Below the pieces are notes generated by a model. That model made no database searches. It had not been told where the DNA came from and saw nothing but the letters and a program-made list of their open reading frames with translations. 64,000 nt of DNA from an uncultured Methylophilaceae bacterium (lineage in GTDB: Bacteria > Pseudomonadota > Gammaproteobacteria > Burkholderiales > Methylophilaceae), in NCBI GenBank assembly GCA_903953055.1, contig CAJBIA010000008.1:19791-83790 (forward strand). Direction: 5' to 3'. Positions 20,480 through 30,671 of the stretch are shown piece by piece. Position numbers and translations under genes: made by a program. How positions within the stretch are numbered: position 1 is the stretch's first letter; each line of letters starts with the position of its first letter.

Positions 20480-21912
20480 AATACATCAGTACCCGCGGGC
20501 AATCGCCGGCCTTAAGTTTTAGTGAAATCTTACTTGGGGGTTTAGCCCCTGATGGCGGATTGTATTTGCCAGAAAGCTACCCGCATTTTTCTGATGCAGA
20601 TTTAAGTGCTATGCGTGGGATGACTTATCGTGACTTAGCATTCACAATTCTCAGTCGTTTAATTGATGAGCAAGATATTCCCGCCAAGGACTTACGCGCA
20701 ATCGTTGATCAAACTTATCGTGCTGATGTTTATTGCTTTACTCGCAAAGGCCAAAATGCAGATGACATTACGCCAACACTTAAGCTAGAAAATAATCTGC
20801 ATTTATTGTCTTTGTCTAATGGCCCTACCTTAGCTTTTAAAGATATGGCGATGCAGTTGCTAGGAAATCTATTTGAGTATGTGCTCGCTAAAAAAGGTGA
20901 AACGACTAATATTTTAGGCGCAACTTCGGGTGACACAGGCTCAGCTGCTGAATATGCGATGCGAGGGAAGAAGGGCGTAAGTGTTTTTATGCTATCACCA
21001 TATCAAAAAATGAGTCGCTTCCAAGAAGCGCAGATGTTTAGTCTGCAAGATAAAAATATCTTCAATATTGCAGTGAAGGGCGTTTTTGATGATGCTCAAG
21101 ACATTGTAAAAGCAGTTTCTAATGACCATGCCTTTAAAGCAGCCAATAAAATTGGCGCAGTTAATTCTATTAATTGGGCTCGTGTTGCAGCGCAAATTGT
21201 TTACTACTTCAAAGGGTACTTTGCTGTGACGGAAAATAATCGTCAGAAAGTAAGTTTTGCAGTGCCATCAGGTAATTTTGGTAATGTTTGTGCAGGACAT
21301 ATTGCTCGAATGATGGGCTTGCCCATAGATAAGTTAGTTGTCGCTACCAATGAAAATGATGTGCTCGATGAGTTCTTTAAGACAGGTGTTTATCGCCCAC
21401 GTGGCTCAGCGAACACCTATCATACATCTAGCCCTTCTATGGATATCAGTAAGGCATCCAATTTTGAGCGTTTTGTATTTGATTTAGTAGGTCGTGACGC
21501 ATCAAAAGTGCGCGAACTTTGGTCATCAGTTGATGCTGGCGGAGCTTTTGATATCAAAAAAATGGATTTGTTCGAGAAGATTGCGGATTATGGCTTTGTA
21601 TCCGGAAGTAGTAATCATCTTCATCGTATGAATACTATTCGTGAGTGTGAGGCTAAATATGGCGTCGTGATTGACACGCACACAGCTGATGGCTTGAAAG
21701 TAGCCTTAGAGCTTCGTGATGCGAATACGCCCATGTTGGTATTAGAAACTGCATTGCCAGCCAAATTTGAGGATGCTATTTTTGAAGCTTTAGGACACCT
21801 ACCAGATCGTCCAGGCGTATTAGACGGTATCGAAAATCTTCCACAACGATTTGAAGTTATAAATGCAGATGTTGAGACAGTAAAAGCATATATTCTCGCT
21901 AATACTCATTAG
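20476..21912 (+). CDS. thrC: Threonine synthase
   Basis: At 478 residues this is the long (class II) threonine synthase, converting O-phosphohomoserine to threonine with PLP. The N-terminus MKYISTRGQSP and the lysine motif SNGPTLAFKDMAMQLLG are diagnostic, and the PLP phosphate loop appears as VPSGNFGNV. It is translationally coupled to hom. No separate thrB is present in the window. Confidence 0.97.
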   Translation: MKYISTRGQSPALSFSEILLGGLAPDGGLYLPESYPHFSDADLSAMRGMTYRDLAFTILSRLIDEQDIPAKDLRAIVDQTYRADVYCFTRKGQNADDITPTLKLENNLHLLSLSNGPTLAFKDMAMQLLGNLFEYVLAKKGETTNILGATSGDTGSAAEYAMRGKKGVSVFMLSPYQKMSRFQEAQMFSLQDKNIFNIAVKGVFDDAQDIVKAVSNDHAFKAANKIGAVNSINWARVAAQIVYYFKGYFAVTENNRQKVSFAVPSGNFGNVCAGHIARMMGLPIDKLVVATNENDVLDEFFKTGVYRPRGSANTYHTSSPSMDISKASNFERFVFDLVGRDASKVRELWSSVDAGGAFDIKKMDLFEKIADYGFVSGSSNHLHRMNTIRECEAKYGVVIDTHTADGLKVALELRDANTPMLVLETALPAKFEDAIFEALGHLPDRPGVLDGIENLPQRFEVINADVETVKAYILANTH

Positions 21913-21927
21913 TAAGATGGAGCAAGC

Positions 21928-22722
21928 ATGAAGCAATATCAAGACCTAGTTCGCCATGTGCTTACAAACGGCAATAAGAAAGAAGACAGGACAGGTACAG
22001 GGACAGTTTCTGTTTTTGGTTATCAAATGCGCTTTGATTTGAATGCAGGCTTCCCGCTTGTGACGACTAAGAAAGTGCATCTAAAATCTATTATTCATGA
22101 GCTGCTTTGGTTTCTAAAAGGCAGTACTAACATTGCTTATCTTAAAGAAAACGGTGTGCGAATTTGGGATGAATGGGCAGACGAAAATGGCAATTTAGGC
22201 CCTGTGTATGGCTACCAATGGCGCAACTGGCCCAATCCAGATGGCACGCATATTGACCAAATTACGCAAGTCGTTAATATGATTAAGAACAATCCGGACT
22301 CACGTCGGTTGATTGTTTCTGCTTGGAATGTGGCAGATGTTGACCAAATGAAATTACCCCCTTGCCATGCTTTTTTCCAGTTTTATGTGGCTGATGGCAA
22401 ATTGAGTTGTCAACTTTATCAGCGAAGCGCAGATATTTTCTTGGGCGTTCCATTCAATATTGCATCTTATGCATTACTCACCATGATGGTTGCGCAAGTG
22501 TGTGGATTAAAACTTGGTGATTTTGTACACACGCTAGGCGATGCACATATTTACAGCAACCATTTCGACCAAGTGAATGAGCAACTCACGCGTGATTTGC
22601 GTGCTTTGCCAACCATGCACATTAATCCGAATGTACAAGATATTTTTGATTTTAAATTTGAAGACTTTACGCTAGAAGGCTACGATCCACATCCCCCAAT
22701 TAAAGGCGTGGTCGCTGTTTAG
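21928..22722 (+). CDS. thyA: Thymidylate synthase
   Basis: The 264-residue protein is a standard ThyA, making dTMP from dUMP with methylene-tetrahydrofolate. Visible landmarks are [15 protein letters not shown], the catalytic Cys in [12 protein letters not shown], and [20 protein letters not shown]. It produces dihydrofolate, which the next gene, folA, reduces. The two are separated by a single base. Confidence 0.98.
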   Translation: MKQYQDLVRHVLTNGNKKEDRTGTGTVSVFGYQMRFDLNAGFPLVTTKKVHLKSIIHELLWFLKGSTNIAYLKENGVRIWDEWADENGNLGPVYGYQWRNWPNPDGTHIDQITQVVNMIKNNPDSRRLIVSAWNVADVDQMKLPPCHAFFQFYVADGKLSCQLYQRSADIFLGVPFNIASYALLTMMVAQVCGLKLGDFVHTLGDAHIYSNHFDQVNEQLTRDLRALPTMHINPNVQDIFDFKFEDFTLEGYDPHPPIKGVVAV

Positions 22723-22723
22723 T

Positions 22724-23209
22724 ATGGCATGTTTGTCTTTAATCGTTGCAATTGCTAAAAATCGTGTTATCGGCGTTAACAATACCTTACCTTGGCATTT
22801 GCCCGAAGATCTTAAACGCTTTCGTGCTTTAACCACAGGTCATCACATTATCATGGGTCGTAAAACCTACGACTCTCTTGGTCGTTTATTGCCTGGTAGA
22901 ACGACTGTCATCGTCACGAGAAATAAAGATTACAAGGTCGAGGGAGCGATTGTTGTGCATAGCCTAAAGGCTGCAATTGATGCTTGTGGCGATGATAATG
23001 AAGCATTCTTGATTGGTGGGGCAGAGCTTTATAAAGACGGCTTAACGCTTGCTAATAAGCTCTATATCACTGAGATTAATGCAGAGTATGAGGGGGATGC
23101 ATTTTTCCCTGAATTTGATGCGTCTAAATGGCAAGCAGGGGCGCGTGAACACCATCAGACTGATGATGGCTTAGGGTTTAGCTATATGACCTATCTGCGA
23201 ACTCAATAG
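22724..23209 (+). CDS. folA: Dihydrofolate reductase
   Basis: A 161-residue type I DHFR. SLIVAIAKNRVIGVNNTLPWHLPEDLKRF at the start includes the substrate-binding acidic residue, followed by MGRKTYDSLGRLLPGR and IGGAELY for NADPH binding. It regenerates tetrahydrofolate after ThyA, which matters in a methylotroph that also uses folate for C1 transfer. It is the last gene before a terminator. Confidence 0.97.
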   Translation: MACLSLIVAIAKNRVIGVNNTLPWHLPEDLKRFRALTTGHHIIMGRKTYDSLGRLLPGRTTVIVTRNKDYKVEGAIVVHSLKAAIDACGDDNEAFLIGGAELYKDGLTLANKLYITEINAEYEGDAFFPEFDASKWQAGAREHHQTDDGLGFSYMTYLRTQ

Positions 23210-23221
23210 TGTTTAAAAAAT

Positions 23222-23252
23222 AAAAAAGGCGCTTGATTAAGCGCCTTTTTTA
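23222..23252. terminator. Bidirectional terminator between folA and the PLP decarboxylase
   Basis: AAAAAAGGCGCTT/AAGCGCCTTTTTT forms a strong stem with flanking A and T tracts, located between two convergent stop codons. Confidence 0.9.
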
Positions 23253-23266
23253 TTTGATTCGTTAAA

Positions 23267-25507
23267 TTATTCTGCTACACAATCAACGAAGTACATAGCT
23301 TTACCATCTACCACTTGTTTCACTAAGCCATGTACATCAGTCTCAAATCCTGGGAAGCGCTCGTTAAACTCACGTGCAAACTTCAAGTAGTTAACGATAA
23401 TAGCATTGAACTGTTCGCCAGGAATTAACAGTGGAATGCCTGGTGGGTAAGGGGTTAGCAACACGGCAGTGATTCGGCCTTCTAACTCGTCAATCAATAC
23501 ACGGTCAATTTCGCGGTGCGCCATTTTTGCAAATGCATCAGTCGGCTTCATGGCTGGTACCATGTTTGATAGATACATTTCGGTGGTTAAGCGCGCCACA
23601 TCATTCTTTTTGTAGATTTCGTGAATTTGCGTACACAAATCTCTTAAGCCAGTTCGTTCGTAGCGTGGAAATTTGGCTGCGAACTCAGGTAATACCTTCC
23701 ATAATGGTTGGTTCTTGTCGTAATCATCTTTGAACTGCTGTAAAGCGGCTACCATTGTGTTCCAGCGGCCTTTTGTAATGCCAATGGTAAACATGATGAA
23801 GAATGAATAAAGGCCAGTCTTCTCAACAATCACGCCATGTTCAGCAAGGTATTTGGTGACGATGGCAGCTGGAATGCCAAACTCATCAGAGAAATCCCCA
23901 TCCACGTCCAATCCTGGGGTGATTATAGTGGCTTTAATTGGATCGAGCATGTTGAAGCCTTCGGCAAGATTGCCGAAGCCATGCCAGCGTTCATTGGCTT
24001 TAAGCATCCAAGCTTCGCGTTCCTCGATGCCTTCTTCTGATAGATCGTTTGGGCCCCAAACTTTAAACCACCAGTCAGCACCCCATTCCTCATCCACTTT
24101 GCGCATCGCACGGCGGAAGTCTAATGCCTCCATAATGGATTCTTCGACTAATACTGTGCCGCCAGGTGCCTCCATCATTGCGGCAGCTACATCACAACTG
24201 GCAATGATTGAATATTGAGGGCTAGTTGAGGTGTGCATCAAATATGCTTCGTTGAATACATCACGGTCAAGCTGAATGCCTTCAGCATCTTGCACTAGAA
24301 TTTGCGAGGCTTGACTAAGACCAGCAAGCAATTTATGCGTAGATTGTGTAGAGAAAATCATCGACTCTTTACAGCGAGGGCGATCAGCACCAATGGCATG
24401 GTAATCACCATAAAAATCATGGAATGTTGCGTGAGGTAACCATGCTTCATCAAAATGGAGGGTGTCAATTTTTCCGTCTAGCATTTCTTTAATTTCTTCA
24501 ACGTTATAAAGAACGCCATCATAGGTGGATTGTGTAATGGTTAAGACGCGTGGTTTTGCATTTTTATCTTTTGCAAAAGGATTCGCTTCTATTTTTTTCT
24601 TAATATTTTCCCATTCAAACTCGGCTTTTGGTATCGGGCCGATAATGCCAAAATGGTTGCGGGTTGGCATTAAGAATACGGGTATTGCACCAGTCATAAT
24701 AATCGAGTGCAATACGGATTTGTGACAGTTACGATCAACGACAACAATATCGCCCGGTGCGACGGTTGAGTTCCATACGATTTTATTCGAAGTTGATGTG
24801 CCATTGGTCACAAAGTACAAGTGATCGCAGTTGTAAATCCGTGCAGCATTTCGCTCTGATGCAGCCACAGGACCTGTGTGGTCTAATAATTGACCCAGCT
24901 CATCCACAGCATTACAAACATCGGCACGTAGCATATTCTCACCAAAAAATTGGTGGAACATTTGGCCAACAGGGGACTTTAAGAACGCTACCCCACCTGA
25001 GTGCCCAGGGCAGTGCCATGAATACGAACCATCAGCTGCGTAATGAGTTAAAGCTTTAAAGAAGGGAGGTGGCAGGCTATCTAAATAAGCCTTAGCTTCA
25101 CGGATAATCAACCGTGCGACAAATTCAGGCGTATCTTCATTCATATGAATGAATCCGTGCAATTCACGTAATACGTCGTTTGGGATGTGCCGGGAAGTGC
25201 GTGTTTCGCCATGAAGAAAAATAGGGATCTCTTCATTACGATAACGAATTTCTGTCACGAAGGTACGTAATTGCTCAATCGCTTCTGGTTTTGCTTCTAC
25301 AATTTCTTCATCATCAATCGATAAAATAAAAGCTGACGCACGACTTTGTTGCTGGGCAAATGAGGTTAGATCCCCATAGCTTGTTACACCTAAAACTTCA
25401 AAACCTTCTTCTTCAATCGCTTTTGCAAGCACACGGATGCCTAAGCCTGAGGAGTTTTCAGAGCGAAAGTCTTCGTCAATAATAACAATTGGAAATCTAA
25501 ATTTCAT
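23267..25507 (-). CDS. Arginine/lysine/ornithine decarboxylase, fold type I with wing domain
   Basis: The 746-residue protein matches the large bacterial amino-acid decarboxylases. A response-regulator-like wing domain (about 1-130) is followed by the PLP domain with the lysine in STQSTHKLLAGLSQAS and a C-terminal domain ending YFVDCVAE. It decarboxylates a basic amino acid to a polyamine or related amine (agmatine, cadaverine or putrescine). The substrate cannot be fixed by eye. It ends up downstream of dcd, 21 bases apart on the same strand. Polyamine supply rather than acid resistance is the likelier role, but this is inference. Confidence 0.9.
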   Translation of the reverse strand: MKFRFPIVIIDEDFRSENSSGLGIRVLAKAIEEEGFEVLGVTSYGDLTSFAQQQSRASAFILSIDDEEIVEAKPEAIEQLRTFVTEIRYRNEEIPIFLHGETRTSRHIPNDVLRELHGFIHMNEDTPEFVARLIIREAKAYLDSLPPPFFKALTHYAADGSYSWHCPGHSGGVAFLKSPVGQMFHQFFGENMLRADVCNAVDELGQLLDHTGPVAASERNAARIYNCDHLYFVTNGTSTSNKIVWNSTVAPGDIVVVDRNCHKSVLHSIIMTGAIPVFLMPTRNHFGIIGPIPKAEFEWENIKKKIEANPFAKDKNAKPRVLTITQSTYDGVLYNVEEIKEMLDGKIDTLHFDEAWLPHATFHDFYGDYHAIGADRPRCKESMIFSTQSTHKLLAGLSQASQILVQDAEGIQLDRDVFNEAYLMHTSTSPQYSIIASCDVAAAMMEAPGGTVLVEESIMEALDFRRAMRKVDEEWGADWWFKVWGPNDLSEEGIEEREAWMLKANERWHGFGNLAEGFNMLDPIKATIITPGLDVDGDFSDEFGIPAAIVTKYLAEHGVIVEKTGLYSFFIMFTIGITKGRWNTMVAALQQFKDDYDKNQPLWKVLPEFAAKFPRYERTGLRDLCTQIHEIYKKNDVARLTTEMYLSNMVPAMKPTDAFAKMAHREIDRVLIDELEGRITAVLLTPYPPGIPLLIPGEQFNAIIVNYLKFAREFNERFPGFETDVHGLVKQVVDGKAMYFVDCVAE

Positions 25508-25528
25508 TGAGTAACCTTATTCTGAGGC

Positions 25529-26104
25529 CTAGATTTTAGGAAGAGTTACACCGACTTGGCCTTGATATTTTCCGCCACGGTCTTTATAACTGGTTTCGCA
25601 AATGTCGTCTTCATCTGCTTCAAAAAATAGTACTTGGGCACAACCCTCGTTAGCATAAATTTTTGCTGGAAGTGGGGTTGTGTTGCTAAATTCAAGGGTA
25701 ACGTAACCTTCCCATTCTGGTTCAAATGGCGTCACATTTACAATAATTCCGCAACGTGCATAAGTGGATTTCCCTAAACAAACAGTTAGTACATTTCTTG
25801 GAATGCGGAAATATTCAACAGTGCGGGCTAGTGCGAATGAATTTGGTGGAATGATGCAGTAATCCGCATTCACTTCTACAAATGAATTGGGGTCAAAGTT
25901 TTTTGGGTCGACAATTGTGCTATTAAGGTTGGTGAATAACTTAAATTCTTTTGAACAGCGAATATCGTATCCATAGCTTGATGTACCATACGAGACAACG
26001 CGTTGACCTTCGGCATTAACTTTAACTTGATTTGGCTCAAACGGCTCTATCATGCCATGTTGTTCGGCCATGCGGCGTATCCAATTATCCGATTTAATGC
26101 TCAT
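25529..26104 (-). CDS. dcd: dCTP deaminase
   Basis: A 191-residue trimeric deaminase of the dUTPase fold, converting dCTP to dUTP for thymidylate synthesis. [13 protein letters not shown] at the start, [16 protein letters not shown], and [10 protein letters not shown]-like ([17 protein letters not shown]) are family segments, with the catalytic Glu in [16 protein letters not shown]. It complements thyA upstream in the window. Confidence 0.97.
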   Translation of the reverse strand: MSIKSDNWIRRMAEQHGMIEPFEPNQVKVNAEGQRVVSYGTSSYGYDIRCSKEFKLFTNLNSTIVDPKNFDPNSFVEVNADYCIIPPNSFALARTVEYFRIPRNVLTVCLGKSTYARCGIIVNVTPFEPEWEGYVTLEFSNTTPLPAKIYANEGCAQVLFFEADEDDICETSYKDRGGKYQGQVGVTLPKI

Positions 26105-26208
26105 TATTCACTCAACCATCCATTAAAAAACAAAAATAACTAAATTAAAATGCCCACGCATTATGCCATTTTACTGGCAATCCGCGCAGGCGATTTGTAA
26201 TCACAACA

Positions 26209-27717
26209 TTAGTGTTGGTCGCCACCCAGCTCAATGCTGTAACGCCAGAACTGGTCTTCTGCTTCGAAAATTACGCTAGACTCTTCTGGGTCGCGGTTGC
26301 CAGCACGGTATTGATGCAATGGCGTTTTATCTTTTGCCCATGCGTTTACAATCTGGTCAACCAAACGCCATTGCGCTTCGACTTCACTAATGTGCAGATA
26401 TTGTGAAGGGTCACCTTCCATTAAATTCAACATCAATGTTTCGTATGAATCGATTGTTTCGTCATCTTGTTTGCGCTGTGGTCCATCAATGCTCATCGTG
26501 CGTGTCGCAATATCCAAACCAGGAATCTTTGATTCCATCTCAATTTTCACACATTCACGCGGTTGAATATTGATGATCAGCCAGTTGTGATGTTGACCTT
26601 CTTTTAATTCGATTGGTGATTGTTTGAAACGAATGGCAATAGCAGTGTTACCTTCATGCATACGTTTGCCTGTGCGGACATAGAACGGCACGCCATTCCA
26701 GCGAGGGTTATCAATAAATAATTTAACGGCAGCGTAGGTTTCTGTGAAGCTTATATCGCCAAGTCCATCACGTTTTACTTCTTCCAAGTAGCCAGGGACG
26801 TTTTCACCGTGCCCGTCACTTGCACAAACACGACCAGCAGCATACTGAGCACGGAATACTTGTTTATTGAAGTTTGCTAAGTCAATGGGGCGAATGGATT
26901 CTAAAACTTTGATTTTTTCTGCGCGTATGCTATCAGGTGTTAGGTCTTTTGGCTTTTCCATTGCCACAAGTGCCATTGTTTGCAGTAAATGGCTTTGAAA
27001 CATGTCTCTAAGAGCGCCAGTTGCATCGTAGAAGGTTGTGCGTTCGCCAACGCCTAATGTTTCATTGTTGGTGATTTGTACGTGGTCGATATACTCTCTG
27101 TTCCAAAGGGGTTCAAAAATCGCGTTGGTAAAGCGAGTCAACATGATGTTTTGAATCGCTGATTTACCGAGGTAATGGTCAATGCGGTAAATTTGACTCT
27201 CTTTTAAGTGCTTCGTGATTTTTAATTGAAGATCTTGTGCACTTGCGAGATCAGTGCCAAATGGCTTTTCAATCAACACACGTCGCCAATATTTGCTTTC
27301 ATCAAGTAACCCTACGCCTGAAAGTTGTTCCACTACTGGCGCAAAGTCAGTAGGGCGCACAGACAAGAAATAAGCTAGGTTTTGTGGAAACACTTTTTGA
27401 TCACTCAACTTATCCCGCATTTTTTCGAAAGCATTCGGATCGGTTGGTGGGTTGGCGTGGTAATGGTTGCGTGCGATAAAACGTTCAAATACTTTTGCGT
27501 CAAAGCCGCCTTTAAATTTAGCGTCCAACATGCCTTTGATTTCTTTATGCCAATCGTCTTGAGAAATGTCACCGCGACCCACAGATAAAATAACCATATG
27601 ATCTGGTAAGCGCCCAGCAGCATCTAAACGGAACAGGCCGGGAATTAACTTGATACGAGATAAATTACCGCTAGCGCCAAATAAGACAAGGGTACAAGGA
27701 TCGATTTGTTTGCTCAT
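26209..27717 (-). CDS. zwf: Glucose-6-phosphate dehydrogenase
   Basis: The 502-residue protein begins MSKQIDPCTLVLFGASGNLSRIKLIP at the ATG at 27717; a longer frame adding 14 residues lacks family support. The active-site motif RIDHYLGK and the nucleotide-binding GASGNL loop are present. It oxidises glucose-6-phosphate to 6-phosphogluconolactone. In ribulose-monophosphate methylotrophs it starts the cyclic oxidation of formaldehyde and makes NAD(P)H. It is followed by dcd, and gnd lies directly upstream on the same strand with pgl divergent. Confidence 0.96.
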   Translation of the reverse strand: MSKQIDPCTLVLFGASGNLSRIKLIPGLFRLDAAGRLPDHMVILSVGRGDISQDDWHKEIKGMLDAKFKGGFDAKVFERFIARNHYHANPPTDPNAFEKMRDKLSDQKVFPQNLAYFLSVRPTDFAPVVEQLSGVGLLDESKYWRRVLIEKPFGTDLASAQDLQLKITKHLKESQIYRIDHYLGKSAIQNIMLTRFTNAIFEPLWNREYIDHVQITNNETLGVGERTTFYDATGALRDMFQSHLLQTMALVAMEKPKDLTPDSIRAEKIKVLESIRPIDLANFNKQVFRAQYAAGRVCASDGHGENVPGYLEEVKRDGLGDISFTETYAAVKLFIDNPRWNGVPFYVRTGKRMHEGNTAIAIRFKQSPIELKEGQHHNWLIINIQPRECVKIEMESKIPGLDIATRTMSIDGPQRKQDDETIDSYETLMLNLMEGDPSQYLHISEVEAQWRLVDQIVNAWAKDKTPLHQYRAGNRDPEESSVIFEAEDQFWRYSIELGGDQH

Positions 27718-27788
27718 TACTTCAATTTTCCTAAAGTTTCGGGTTTGATAAGCGACCATTGTTCAATGGCCGCCATGAGTTTTTGTGC

Positions 27789-28712
27789 TTAGTCGTTAAC
27801 GGACTTGACGAAATGACCACCAAAGCCATTGCGCATCATTGATAATAACTTGTAGCTGTAGCCAGTTGCGTCTTGGCTTCTAAAGCGAGCTTGTAATGCA
27901 AGTGTTAATACGGGTGCAGCAACCCCTTGCTCAACAGACTCCATTACTGTCCAACGCCCTTCGCCAGAATCAGCAACGTATGGAGCAACCGCAGTTAATT
28001 CTTGGTCTTCCTTAAGCGCATCAGCTGTTAAATCTAATAGCCAGCTTCGAACCACTGAACCATGACGCCACAACTCTGTGACTTGCGCTAAATCTAAATG
28101 GAAATCTGTTTTGCCTTTTAATAGATCCAGACCTTCAGCCATGGCTTGCATCATGCCGTATTCGATACCGTTATGAATCATTTTGGTGAAGTGACCAGAA
28201 CCAACTGGACCAACATGAGCCCAACCGTGCTCTTTAGATGGGGCAAGGGCTATTAGGATAGGTTCTACTACTTTTGCGATTTCAGGGGTGCTACCAACCA
28301 TTAGGCAGTACCCATTTTCTAAGCCCCAAATCCCGCCTGATGTCCCGGCATCCATAAAACCAATACCACGTTCTGCTAACCAAGCGCCTCGGCGTTGACT
28401 ATCTTTGTAGTTTGAATTGCCCCCATCAATAATGATGTCGCCTTTAGAAAGCATATGAGCAAGATTTTGAATTTCAATTTCAGTGGGTTCGCCGCTTGGC
28501 AGCATTAACCAAACAATCCGTTTTTCGCCGTTATCGCCCAATTTTGAAACTGCATCGGGTACCGAGCACGCCGCAATCATGCCTTCATTTTCGGTTAGCT
28601 TTGTCACAACTTCTATACTTCTATCATATCCAACAACATCTATACCACTGCGAAGCAAGCGTGAGGTCATGTTTCCACCCATCTTGCCCAAACCGATCAT
28701 TGCAAGTTTCAT
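27789..28712 (-). CDS. gnd: 6-phosphogluconate dehydrogenase, decarboxylating (short form)
   Basis: The product has 307 residues, the short type without the long C-terminal duplication of E. coli Gnd (about 470). MIGLGKMGGNM is the dinucleotide loop, followed by IIDGGNSNYKDS, GFMDAGTSGGIWG and the catalytic Lys/Asn in HFTKMIHNGIEYG. Short forms in methylotrophs often prefer NAD. It makes ribulose 5-phosphate, CO2 and reducing power. It is upstream of zwf on the same strand and divergent from pgl with about 108 bases between. Confidence 0.94.
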   Translation of the reverse strand: MKLAMIGLGKMGGNMTSRLLRSGIDVVGYDRSIEVVTKLTENEGMIAACSVPDAVSKLGDNGEKRIVWLMLPSGEPTEIEIQNLAHMLSKGDIIIDGGNSNYKDSQRRGAWLAERGIGFMDAGTSGGIWGLENGYCLMVGSTPEIAKVVEPILIALAPSKEHGWAHVGPVGSGHFTKMIHNGIEYGMMQAMAEGLDLLKGKTDFHLDLAQVTELWRHGSVVRSWLLDLTADALKEDQELTAVAPYVADSGEGRWTVMESVEQGVAAPVLTLALQARFRSQDATGYSYKLLSMMRNGFGGHFVKSVND

Positions 28713-28820
28713 TGTTTTTCCTTGATTAGGATATAGTCTGCCGTCGTCCTTTTGGGTAAGATGGCGAGCTAAATTGATTCATTAAAATAGTAAGCAATTA
28801 TAACGTGAAGGCTTTGCATC

Positions 28821-29522
28821 ATGCAAAACACAAACCAAGAAAAATCAAAGCAAATCAGCCGCTGGCACGATTTTGAAACACAAGACGCAATTAATCATGC
28901 AACATTAAATAGAATTTTAGCTGCAGCGGATGAGGCAATCGCCACTCGTGGTCATTTTTCAATTGTTTTAGCAGGGGGTGCAACGCCTAAAAGCGTTTAT
29001 GCTTTACTTAAAGAAGCAAACGCAGATTGGGCGCATTGGCATATTTATCACAATGATGACCGTTGCTTGCCAAAAGATAATGCTGAACGCAATAGTTTAA
29101 TGGCTCGCACTACTTGGCTAAATCATGTAAGCATTCCTGCAAATCAAATTCATGATATCCCAGCTGAATTGGGTAATATTGATGGCGCCAAAGCCTATGC
29201 TAAAACGCTTCATGGGCTACTAGCGTTTGATTTGGTGCTTTTAGGATTGGGTGAAGACGGTCATACGGCTAGCTTATTTCCCAATCAAGCAGTCGACAAT
29301 TCTGCTGATGCAGTGCCTGTATTTGACGCACCTAAACCACCATCTGATCGAATCACAATGAGTCAGCAGCGTTTAAGCAACACCCGAGAGGTAATTTTCT
29401 TGGTGACGGGGGCAGGCAAGCAAGAGGCTGTGAATAATTGGCGTCAAGGGGTCGCCATTCCAGCTACTTTGATTACACCTGAAAATGGTGTTGATGTTTA
29501 TTGTTTTGGCGTGACGTATTAG
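28821..29522 (+). CDS. pgl: 6-phosphogluconolactonase, DevB type
   Basis: A 233-residue protein of the DevB/NagB-like lactonase family. It hydrolyses 6-phosphogluconolactone, the step between Zwf and Gnd, whose genes lie next to it. Family segments are VLAGGATPKSVYALL, the YHNDDRCLPKDNAERNS active-site loop and LLGLGEDGHTASLFPN. The start is taken at the ATG at 28821. It is divergent from gnd, so the intergenic 28713-28820 must serve both. Confidence 0.95.
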   Translation: MQNTNQEKSKQISRWHDFETQDAINHATLNRILAAADEAIATRGHFSIVLAGGATPKSVYALLKEANADWAHWHIYHNDDRCLPKDNAERNSLMARTTWLNHVSIPANQIHDIPAELGNIDGAKAYAKTLHGLLAFDLVLLGLGEDGHTASLFPNQAVDNSADAVPVFDAPKPPSDRITMSQQRLSNTREVIFLVTGAGKQEAVNNWRQGVAIPATLITPENGVDVYCFGVTY

Positions 29523-29547
29523 GAGAGAACCGTTAGTCTTGGAATGC

Positions 29548-29588
29548 ACCTAAACAAGAACCCCGAATGTCGGAGTTCTTGTTTAGGT
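29548..29588. terminator. Bidirectional terminator at the pgl/apbC convergent ends
   Basis: An uninterrupted stem ACCTAAACAAGAAC/GTTCTTGTTTAGGT with mismatched GC pairs near the loop. Its right arm contains the last codon region and the stop codon of apbC (stop at 29583-29585), so the hairpin is partly coding. Confidence 0.75.
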
Positions 29589-30671
29589 ATTTTGAATTAC
29601 AATATTTGGGAACTTACTGCTTTGATCTAGCGCTAGTTGAGAGAGCTTGGATGCTGTCTTTCTAGCAATTTGTTTGTAGATGTTGGCAATTTCACCATTA
29701 GGTTCGCTAATTACGATGGGTTTTCCACCGTCTGATTGCTCTCGAATTTTAATATCTAATGGTAAGCTGCCAAGTAAGTCTACGTTGTAGTCCTTACACA
29801 TTGCTTCGCCACCACCTGCGCCAAAAATATGCTCCTCATGTCCACAATTCGAGCATATATGCGTGCTCATGTTTTCCACAATCCCTAAAATTGGGATTCC
29901 CACTTTTTCGAACATTTTGAGGCCCTTGCGAGCATCCAAAAGCGCAATATCTTGTGGTGTGGTGACTATAATAGCTCCAGTTACTGGAACCTTTTGCGAA
30001 AGTGTCAGTTGGATGTCACCAGTGCCAGGTGGTAAGTCGACAATTAAATAATCTAAATTTTTCCATCGGGTATCTCGTAGCAATTGTTCTAGCGCCCCAG
30101 TTACCATTGGGCCTCGCCACACCATCGGAGTATCGATATCAATTAAAAATCCTATCGACATGGCTTGAATGCCATGAGCTTGCATAGCTTCTATACTTTT
30201 TCCGTCAGCACTGTCAGGCCTTCCTGAAATGCCTAGCATCTGTGGTTGACTTGGGCCATAGATGTCAGCATCTAAAATGCCAACATTAGCACCCTCTTCT
30301 GCTAGCGCTAGTGCTAGATTAACTGCAGTCGTTGATTTGCCTACGCCGCCTTTGCCAGAAGCGATTGCAATAATGTTCTTAACGTTCTGAATGAGGGGGA
30401 CCCCGCGCTGAACGCTATGCGGAACGATCCGACTGCCGATGTTGATTGTCACTTTTTCTATGCCAACAATCGAACTCAATTGAGTTTCAATCAGACTCTT
30501 CAGTTCAGAAAGTACGCTTTTTGCTGGATATCCTAAAACGATATCTATTGAAAGACTGTTGCCATCAATTTGAATGTTTTTTGCCGACTTGCTTGAGATG
30601 AAATCCACCCCAGTGTTTGGATCTATCAATTTTTTGAGAACATTTTGAATGTCTAATTCTGAAATTGCCAT
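29583..30671 (-). CDS. apbC: Mrp/ApbC iron-sulfur cluster carrier ATPase
   Basis: The 362-residue product has an N-terminal MIP18/DUF59-like domain (about 1-85) and a deviant Walker A P-loop IASGKGGVGKSTTAVNLA near 103-120. The C-terminal CSNCG motif near 267-271 is the CxxC that binds a [4Fe-4S] cluster. It transfers clusters to apoproteins in the cytoplasm. It is divergent from metG, an arrangement common in betaproteobacteria. The gene is also called mrp. Confidence 0.95.
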   Translation of the reverse strand: MAISELDIQNVLKKLIDPNTGVDFISSKSAKNIQIDGNSLSIDIVLGYPAKSVLSELKSLIETQLSSIVGIEKVTINIGSRIVPHSVQRGVPLIQNVKNIIAIASGKGGVGKSTTAVNLALALAEEGANVGILDADIYGPSQPQMLGISGRPDSADGKSIEAMQAHGIQAMSIGFLIDIDTPMVWRGPMVTGALEQLLRDTRWKNLDYLIVDLPPGTGDIQLTLSQKVPVTGAIIVTTPQDIALLDARKGLKMFEKVGIPILGIVENMSTHICSNCGHEEHIFGAGGGEAMCKDYNVDLLGSLPLDIKIREQSDGGKPIVISEPNGEIANIYKQIARKTASKLSQLALDQSSKFPNIVIQNT

